Source: Spirochaeta sp.
GTDB lineage: Bacteria > Spirochaetota > Spirochaetia > DSM-27196 > Alkalispirochaetaceae
Assembly: GCA_027859055.1 (NCBI GenBank)
Contig: JAQIBO010000321.1
Location: 1 to 12,030 of the forward strand
Reading direction: 5' to 3'
Length of the DNA: 12,030 nucleotides
Position 1 is the first letter of the stretch, and every line of letters begins with the position of its first letter. This document shows positions 6,515 to 12,030 of the stretch, piece by piece. Below the pieces are notes generated by a model. It ran no database searches, had not been told where the DNA came from, and saw only the letters and a program-made list of their open reading frames with translations. A program made the translations under genes and the position numbers.

Positions 6515-7435
6515 ATGGAAATACCACAATACCCCGAGGGCGCTCCGCTCGACTTGTCGATGCGATCGGATCTTCATCCGCGTCTGTCAATGCTCCCCGA
6601 CGGGGTATCTGAGTTTACGTTTGCCGGGCTGTATCTCTTTCGTGACACGTATCATTACCAGGTAGGCCAACTTCCCGGTGACAAGCTGTTGATAACCGGC
6701 GAGAAAGAAGGTAAGGAGTTCTTCATGCTCCCCTGCGGTCTCCCCGAGGATCAGGATCTCGTTACCGAGCTCTTCAACCGTTACGACTATCTCAAAGGGT
6801 TGAGTGAGCGCAACGCCGACGACGCGTGGATCGCACTGGAAAAGCTGGGACTGACCGTCCACGAGGACCGTGACAATTTTGACTATCTGTATTTGAAACA
6901 GGATCTCGCGGAATTGGCAGGAAAAAAGTTTCACAAAAAACGTAATCACGTGAATGCGTTCGTCAACAACTACGAGTTCGACGAACAGACGCTTCGCGAA
7001 CGGCACATCCCCGATGCCCTCGGGATTCTTGAGGCATGGCAAGCCGGTCAGGATGACCGGGCGGATTACGCCGCGGCACGGGAGGCGCTCGAACGGTTTC
7101 GTGAGCTGGATCTCAAAGGATATATCGTTTACGTGGGAGATACCCCAGCGGCGTACACGATCGGGGAACCGCTGATGAAGGGACGGAGCTTTGTGGTACA
7201 CTTCGAAAAAGCGGCCGATGGGTACCGCGGTATCTATCAGTTTATCAACAAAGCGTTTGCAGCGATGCTTCCAAAGCACTATAAATGGATCAACAGGGAA
7301 CAGGACCTCGGAGACGAGGGCCTGCGCCAATCCAAAATGACGTACCGCCCGTCGGGGTTCGTGAAGAAATATCGCGTTGGAAGAGCCCTCCCGGAGATGA
7401 TCCACCATGCAGGAGAGAATCAGGAAAGCGCTTAG
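6515..7435 (+). CDS. DUF2156 protein (phosphatidylglycerol lysyltransferase C-terminal-like, GNAT fold)
   Basis: 306 residues from the ATG at 6515. The frame stays open far upstream, but that part is antisense to pepT and is rejected. The sequence fits the DUF2156/LPG_synthase_C family: FTFAGLYLFRDTYHYQV near the start (34-50), FDYLYLKQDLAELAGKKFHKKRNHVNAFV region (122-150), the acyl-CoA-like core KGYIVYVGDTPAAYTIGEP (201-219), and the closing WINREQDLGDEGLRQSK with YRPSGFVKKY (258-286). In MprF this domain moves an aminoacyl group from tRNA to a lipid, but there are no membrane segments here, so this is a soluble stand-alone version whose acceptor is unknown. It leads an operon with glnE: its last 29 bases overlap the glnE start, so translation is probably coupled. 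The family is firm; the function is open. Confidence 0.85.
   Translation: MEIPQYPEGAPLDLSMRSDLHPRLSMLPDGVSEFTFAGLYLFRDTYHYQVGQLPGDKLLITGEKEGKEFFMLPCGLPEDQDLVTELFNRYDYLKGLSERNADDAWIALEKLGLTVHEDRDNFDYLYLKQDLAELAGKKFHKKRNHVNAFVNNYEFDEQTLRERHIPDALGILEAWQAGQDDRADYAAAREALERFRELDLKGYIVYVGDTPAAYTIGEPLMKGRSFVVHFEKAADGYRGIYQFINKAFAAMLPKHYKWINREQDLGDEGLRQSKMTYRPSGFVKKYRVGRALPEMIHHAGENQESA
7393..7396 (+). promoter_or_regulatory. Ribosome binding site of glnE
   Basis: GGAG lies ten bases before the ATG at 7407, inside the end of the DUF2156 gene. It supports the 7407 start over the downstream in-frame ATG at 7467, which would lose about 20 residues. The overlap of the two genes suggests translational coupling. 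Confidence 0.55.
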
Positions 7436-10400
7436 CGCCCCGCTGTATCGGTCCGTCGGGGATGCTATGGCATCACTTCCGGATCGCTATTTTGAAACCC
7501 ACGACGATCGGGACATTACTCTCCACGCGGAAGCGGTTGCCGCGCTTCACGATGAGTATCCCGTACGGATCACCGCGCAACGATACGCTCCCGTAGCAGG
7601 TGATGCGGGCGCACCACCGTCTAACCGGTGCAGTTTCACGATCTGCACTCGTGACGCTCCCGGCCTGTTCAGTTATATCAGCGGCATCCTTGGTGCCCGC
7701 GGATTCAACATCCAGGAAGGCGAGGTGTTCACCGGAGGTAGTGGCATCGTCGTCGACAGTTTTTCCGGTATTCTCACCGATAGCACGGACCCAGCGCGAT
7801 GGTGCGCCGATCTCCAGGAGGAGCTGGCAAGCCTCTTCACGGCGCTTCAGAGTAGTCCGCCGGATGTGGAACGCGTTCGTGTTGCGGTGATGGAACACGT
7901 TGCGCGCCGGCTCGGAACGACGGAGGGCGTCGAGACGGGCGCGCATAATGAACCGGGCGCGCTGCTGCCGATCCGGATCGATATTTCCGAAGATCGGCAA
8001 CTCACCAAGGTTACGGTGGTCTCCCAGGATACGTCGTTCTTTCTTTACTCTCTCGCGAACGCCCTGGCGCTGCAGGACATGTCTATTCACCACGTGGAAA
8101 TCGGGACGCAGGGTGAAGAGGTGCGGGATTCATTCTGGGTCTCCCAGGCGCGCGGTGGTCCGGTCACCGCTGCCGCCGACCGCGAGCGCCTCCAGCTTTC
8201 TATTCTGGTCACCAAACAGTTTACTCACGCCCTCGACCAGGCAGCGGATCCGCGCGGCGCATTTATCCGGTTTGAAGAGCTTGTCCGCAGTGTTGCCGGA
8301 GAATCCGGCACATCCGGCGGTGAACAGCTGCAGGCACTTCTTGCGGACCCGGCGTCACAGCGCGAGCTTGCGCGCCTTCTCGGGGCCAGTGATTTTCTGT
8401 GGGAAGATTTCATCCGCCTCCAGTATGAGAGCATTCTGCCGCTTCTGCGTAGCAGACGGGCGCAGCGGCCGCTCAGCCCGCCGCCGGCGGAACTTTCTCT
8501 CACTCTGGATGAAGCGCTCCACGAGGCGACCTCCCGGGACGAGTACAAGAGCGCCCTCAACGCGTTCAAGGATAACCAGGCGTATCTGATCGACGCTGAC
8601 CATATCCTGCGGAGGGATACGGACTTCTTCTTCCTGAGTCACCGGTTGACCGCACTGGCGGAACTGATCGTTGAACGGGCGTACCGCCTCGCCTGGGACG
8701 AACTGGTGCCGGTCTACGGGACACCGAAGAGCGCCGGCGGCCTTGGTGCCGAGTACGCGGTGTTCGGTTTGGGAAAACTCGGTGGAAGCGCTCTGGGATA
8801 CGCTTCGGATATCGAATTGATGACCGTCTACAGCGACCACGGGGACACTGTCGGCGGAGATCGATCGATTACCAACCGTGAGTTCTTTGAACGACTGGTG
8901 CGCGAGGTCGACGATCTGATTGTATCGAAGCGGGAGGCGATATTTGAAATCGATTTGCGCCTCCGTCCCTACGGCAATGACGGTCCCCGTGCCGTACACG
9001 TCGAGAGCTTTCTCGATTATTTCGGGCCGGGGGGGAAAGCGCACAGCGCGGAACGCCTTGCGTTAATCCGGATGCGGCATATCGCCGGCGACAGCGATCT
9101 CGGACGCCGGATGATAACTATCCGCGACCAGTTGGTATACGAATCCGACAGCATAGATGTGGAAGAAATCCGCGACCTGCGACGACGGCAGGCTGCTGAG
9201 AAGGTCGGTGACGGGCCGCTGAACGCCAAGTTCAGTCCCGGCGCGCTCGTAGACCTTGAGTATAACGTACAACTTCTCCAGGTCCGGGAGGGACGGAGGC
9301 ACCTGGCACTCCGCAACCCGGGAATTCATGCGGCACTTCGAGAACTCTCTGAACTCGGAACGATCGATACCAACGAGGCGGAGGCGATGATTCGCTCGTA
9401 TCGTTTTCTGCGGAACCTGATCAACGGGTTGCGTATGCTCCGGGGTAACGCGCAGGACCTCTTTCTGCCCGTGTTCAACACGGTGGAGGCGGCGCATCTT
9501 GCCCGGCGCATGGGCTACAGCGATCGCGCCGATCAGTCAGCAGGGGAACAGCTGCGCGTCGATTTTGAGGTGGAGACCGCGGCGGTACGCAGCTTCGTTG
9601 AACGGCACCTCGGGGAAGAGGCGATCCCGTCACTTCCGACGGGCAATCCCGCCGACCTGGTCCTGTCCGACCGACTGAGCGAAGAACGCAGCGCCCGGGT
9701 TTTACAGACCGCTGGGTTCAGGAATCCGTCACGCGGGATTGTGAACCTGCGCCGCATTGCGGGAGGCGGTCCGCAGCGCGAAGTCTTCGCGCGTCTGCTG
9801 GTACTCGCCTGGGACTACCTCATTCGCTCCGGCGATCCCGACATGGCGCTCAACAACTGGGACCGGTTCACCGAACAGGTGACGGATCGGCGTGTATTTT
9901 TCCAGGAACTCCTTGCAGGCGCAGATATGCGGCAGGAACGTCTCGACACCATCCGTCGTTATCGGCGACGCGAAATTCTACGGATTGGAACAAAGGATAT
10001 CTGTCTTGGCGGAGATTTCAATGAGGTCGTCGAGGAACTGAGCGCCCTCGCTCGTAGTATCGTCGCGTCAACGCTCCGCCACATCCTTGTCGAAACCCCA
10101 CCGGAGAAGAACCCGGGGGAAATATGTATCCTTGCCTTTGGCAAACTCGGTGGAGACGAACTCAACTACAGTTCCGATATCGACCTTCTCGCGGTGTACA
10201 GACCCGACCCGGAAATCGAAGATCAGGAGCGTCACGCCACGGCTGTATTCCGGCAGGTCGTTCGGGATTTGAGCGACTTCACCCTCGAAGGACAGGCGTA
10301 TCGGGTTGACCTTCGCCTCCGTCCCTGGGGAAACGCCGGGCGCCTGGTATACGCGGTCCCCACGGTACTCCGCTACTACCGGGAAGAGGCGGAGTTATGG

Positions 10401-10997
10401 GAACTGCAGGCTCTTCTCAAGCTCGGATCGATCGCCGGTAACGACGACCTCGGGTGGGAGCTGTTACAGCAGGTACAACCGATTGCCGCCGACCGGCTAG
10501 CCAGGGTTGGTCGCGAGGTTGTGGTTTCAACGGTCCGACAACTGCGCGCGCGAGCGGTCGTTGAACACAACGCCGGACCAAACATCGACGAGAGCGTTGT
10601 GGGGACCGACGTGAAGAACGGAGAAGGGGGCATTCGTGATATCGAATTCCTCGTCCAGGCGCTTCAAATGCTGCATCTCCGCCTCGCCCCGGAAGTCGTG
10701 ACCGGCAACACCCTTGCGGCCCTTGACCGATTGGAAGAGGCAGGAATCCTTGCAAACGACACAGTCTCGACCTTACGCACCGATTATCTGTTTCTCCGGC
10801 GGATTGAGCATTTTCTGCAGGTTTATGACGACCAGCAACTCCATGCGATACCCGCCGAACCCGAAGCGCAGAGCAAGCTTACCCGGGTGGTGATGGGCGA
10901 AGAGTCGACTCCGGAAGAGATGCTCAAACGCCTGGAACGCACATTGCGCCAGGTTCGCGCGTATTACCTTGACGTCGTGGCGAAGGAAGCGCCGTAG
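7407..10997 (+). CDS. glnE: GlnE-like glutamine synthetase adenylyltransferase/adenylyl-removase with N-terminal tandem ACT domains
   Basis: 1196 residues against about 946 for the E. coli enzyme. GlnE attaches AMP to, and removes it from, a Tyr of glutamine synthetase. Two ACT domains come first: about 74-125 (RDAPGLFSYISGILG, then VVDSFSG) and about 198-250 (LYSLANALALQDMSIHHVEI, then VRDSFWV). Both resemble the glutamine-sensing ACT pair of GlnD. Two nucleotidyltransferase halves follow. Half one (about 325-740) has GLGKLGG (454-460), SDIE (467-470) and IDLRLRPYG (515-523). Half two (about 845-1190) has FGKLGGDELNYSSDID (911-926), VDLRLRPWG (967-975) and GEGGIRDIEF (1072-1081). Half one resembles the E. 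coli C-terminal (adenylyltransferase) half and half two the N-terminal (adenylyl-removase) half, so the order looks swapped. Glu470 replaces the usual Asp. It is convergent with glnA, its likely target. The family is sure; domain polarity is inferred. Confidence 0.9.
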   Translation: MQERIRKALSAPLYRSVGDAMASLPDRYFETHDDRDITLHAEAVAALHDEYPVRITAQRYAPVAGDAGAPPSNRCSFTICTRDAPGLFSYISGILGARGFNIQEGEVFTGGSGIVVDSFSGILTDSTDPARWCADLQEELASLFTALQSSPPDVERVRVAVMEHVARRLGTTEGVETGAHNEPGALLPIRIDISEDRQLTKVTVVSQDTSFFLYSLANALALQDMSIHHVEIGTQGEEVRDSFWVSQARGGPVTAAADRERLQLSILVTKQFTHALDQAADPRGAFIRFEELVRSVAGESGTSGGEQLQALLADPASQRELARLLGASDFLWEDFIRLQYESILPLLRSRRAQRPLSPPPAELSLTLDEALHEATSRDEYKSALNAFKDNQAYLIDADHILRRDTDFFFLSHRLTALAELIVERAYRLAWDELVPVYGTPKSAGGLGAEYAVFGLGKLGGSALGYASDIELMTVYSDHGDTVGGDRSITNREFFERLVREVDDLIVSKREAIFEIDLRLRPYGNDGPRAVHVESFLDYFGPGGKAHSAERLALIRMRHIAGDSDLGRRMITIRDQLVYESDSIDVEEIRDLRRRQAAEKVGDGPLNAKFSPGALVDLEYNVQLLQVREGRRHLALRNPGIHAALRELSELGTIDTNEAEAMIRSYRFLRNLINGLRMLRGNAQDLFLPVFNTVEAAHLARRMGYSDRADQSAGEQLRVDFEVETAAVRSFVERHLGEEAIPSLPTGNPADLVLSDRLSEERSARVLQTAGFRNPSRGIVNLRRIAGGGPQREVFARLLVLAWDYLIRSGDPDMALNNWDRFTEQVTDRRVFFQELLAGADMRQERLDTIRRYRRREILRIGTKDICLGGDFNEVVEELSALARSIVASTLRHILVETPPEKNPGEICILAFGKLGGDELNYSSDIDLLAVYRPDPEIEDQERHATAVFRQVVRDLSDFTLEGQAYRVDLRLRPWGNAGRLVYAVPTVLRYYREEAELWELQALLKLGSIAGNDDLGWELLQQVQPIAADRLARVGREVVVSTVRQLRARAVVEHNAGPNIDESVVGTDVKNGEGGIRDIEFLVQALQMLHLRLAPEVVTGNTLAALDRLEEAGILANDTVSTLRTDYLFLRRIEHFLQVYDDQQLHAIPAEPEAQSKLTRVVMGEESTPEEMLKRLERTLRQVRAYYLDVVAKEAP

Positions 10998-11004
10998 ATA
11001 GAAA

Positions 11005-11031
11005 CGGCCCGGCACCATCAGGGCCGGGCCG
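11005..11031 (-). terminator. Hairpin between convergent glnE and glnA; terminator for glnA, possibly bidirectional
   Basis: A perfect 9-bp stem, CGGCCCGGC (11005-11013) and GCCGGGCCG (11023-11031), encloses a 9-base loop. Read on the minus strand it is followed at once by TTTCTATCTA (11004 down to 10995), a moderate T-rich tract, so it fits an intrinsic terminator for glnA. On the plus strand no T-run follows, so any action on glnE transcripts would be weaker or only protect the 3' end. It lies in the 57-base gap between the two stop codons, starting 7 bases after the glnE stop. Confidence 0.75.
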
Positions 11032-11054
11032 CGAACAGGATCACATCTTCGTAA

Positions 11055-12030
11055 TCAGATATCGTAGTACAGGGCAAACTCGTACGGATGGGGACGGAGG
11101 TCAAGGGCCATCGCTTCAGCTTCCCGCTTGTATTCGATCCACGTCGTCACGACATCTTCGGTGAACACATCGCCTTTCAGAAGGAAGTCGTGGTCCGCTT
11201 CAAGGGCGTCCAGCGCCTCTCGGAGGCTGCCCGGAGTTGTCGGTACCTTCGACGCCTCCTCTGGACTCAAATCGTAGATGTTCCGGTCAAGCGGCTCGCC
11301 GGGATCGATCTTGTTCTGGATACCGTCGATCGCCGCCATAAGCATCGCGCTGAACCCGAGATAGGGGTTGCTCGACGGGTCGGGACAACGAAACTCGAAG
11401 CGCTTCGCTTTTTCGCTGTGGGAGTACATCGGAATACGCACCGCGGCACTCCGGTTGCGGCTTGAGTAGGCGAGATTCACCGGCGCTTCGTACCCGGGAA
11501 CAAGTCGTTTGTAGCTGTTTGTGGTCGGATTGGTGAACGCCAGAATCGCCGGAGCGTGTTTCAACAGTCCGCCGATCGCGTACAGCGCCATCTGGGAAAG
11601 TCCCGCATAGCCGTCACCGAAAAACTGGTTCTTCCCGTCTTTCCAGATGGAGAGATGGGTGTGCATCCCGCTTCCGTTATCCATAAAGAGCGGCTTGGGC
11701 ATGAACGTAACCGTCTTCCCGCGCTTTCTGGCAACGTTCTTGACCACGTACTTGTATTTGGTCATGTTGTCAGCCATTTCGAGCAACGGCCCAAAGCGCA
11801 TATCGATCTCACACTGACCACCGGTCGCAACCTCGTGGTGGTGTGCTTCGACGGTAAGACCGATCTGTTCCATCAGTACGACCATTTCAGATCGAAGGTC
11901 CTGCAGGGCGTCACTCGGAGGAACCGGGAAATATCCCTCTTTGTACCGCGGTTTGTACCCGAGATTGGGGCCTTCATCGGTGCCGGAGTTCCATCGACCT
12001 TCAACGGAATCGACATAGTAATACCCGCTG
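11055..12030 (-). CDS. glnA: Glutamine synthetase type I, C-terminal part (5' end beyond the window)
   Basis: Open from the right edge, with no start in the window; 324 residues are visible, about the last two thirds of a 470-residue enzyme that makes glutamine from glutamate, ammonia and ATP. Family landmarks in order: GRWNSG and YFPVPPSD near the edge, then, numbering from the Met at 11885, EAHHHEVATGGQ (13-24), the ATP-site KPLFMDNGSGMHTH (64-77), NPTTNSYKRLVPGYEAP (119-135), NRSAAVRIP (144-152) and FRCPDPSSNPYL (165-176). The loop RNIYDLSPEEA (201-211) keeps Tyr204 (codon 11274-11276), the residue matching the adenylylated Tyr397 of E. coli GS, so this is the regulated GSI-beta type. It ends ALYYDI. 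It runs tail to tail with glnE, whose product should modify it. The internal Met at 11885 is not the start: homology continues upstream in frame to the edge. Confidence 0.96.
   Translation of the reverse strand, partial: SGYYYVDSVEGRWNSGTDEGPNLGYKPRYKEGYFPVPPSDALQDLRSEMVVLMEQIGLTVEAHHHEVATGGQCEIDMRFGPLLEMADNMTKYKYVVKNVARKRGKTVTFMPKPLFMDNGSGMHTHLSIWKDGKNQFFGDGYAGLSQMALYAIGGLLKHAPAILAFTNPTTNSYKRLVPGYEAPVNLAYSSRNRSAAVRIPMYSHSEKAKRFEFRCPDPSSNPYLGFSAMLMAAIDGIQNKIDPGEPLDRNIYDLSPEEASKVPTTPGSLREALDALEADHDFLLKGDVFTEDVVTTWIEYKREAEAMALDLRPHPYEFALYYDI

Noticed and set aside
6587..7408. 273-codon minus-strand open frame opposite the DUF2156 gene.
   Set aside because: The plus strand carries clear DUF2156 family motifs along its whole length; the reverse frame has none.

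Overview
The window is a densely coded, GC-rich bacterial chromosome segment with no mobile element, CRISPR array, tRNA or rRNA that I can see. Several features suggest a free-living spirochaete (Spirochaeta/Alkalispirochaeta-like), though this is inference and not proven: three consecutive lipoproteins with relaxed lipoboxes, a compact soluble DUF2156 protein, and an unusual ACT-GlnE fusion. A deltaproteobacterial-type lineage is the main alternative.

Layout. At the left edge (1-180, +) lies the tail of a glycerophosphodiester phosphodiesterase-like gene. It overlaps tail to tail with a leftward operon of three adjacent lipoprotein genes (4367 down to 168), here called A, B and C. C carries an LPP20-like N-terminal region and a FlgT/CsgG-like C-terminal region; A and B are not recognised. 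Upstream of that operon is a second leftward pair, pepT (peptidase T) followed by an SDR oxidoreductase (6460 down to 4453). A 54-bp divergent intergenic region separates pepT from a rightward pair: a DUF2156 (phosphatidylglycerol lysyltransferase C-terminal-like) gene overlapping by 29 bp a 1196-codon glnE-like gene (6515 to 10997). At the right edge glnA (glutamine synthetase, type I) runs leftward toward glnE and is cut by the window edge. A 9-bp GC-rich hairpin lies between the two convergent genes.

How they work together. The clear functional unit is glnE plus glnA. The visible GlnA keeps the Tyr of the adenylylation loop, so it is a plausible GlnE target. This GlnE differs from the enterobacterial enzyme in three ways. 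It begins with two GlnD-like ACT domains, which suggests direct sensing of a small molecule (probably glutamine). Its two nucleotidyltransferase halves appear to be in swapped order (adenylyltransferase-like first, adenylyl-removase-like second). The first half has Asp-x-Glu where the Asp-x-Asp metal motif is usual. This is the strongest candidate in the window for an under-described system: a one-protein nitrogen sensor and effector that may bypass GlnD/PII.

A second pattern is that all three operon-leading starts in the window have a -10-like hexamer only 5-7 nt upstream and no properly spaced Shine-Dalgarno, whereas at least two operon-internal genes have one. This suggests leaderless transcripts. 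No stretch over 300 bases lacks a gene.
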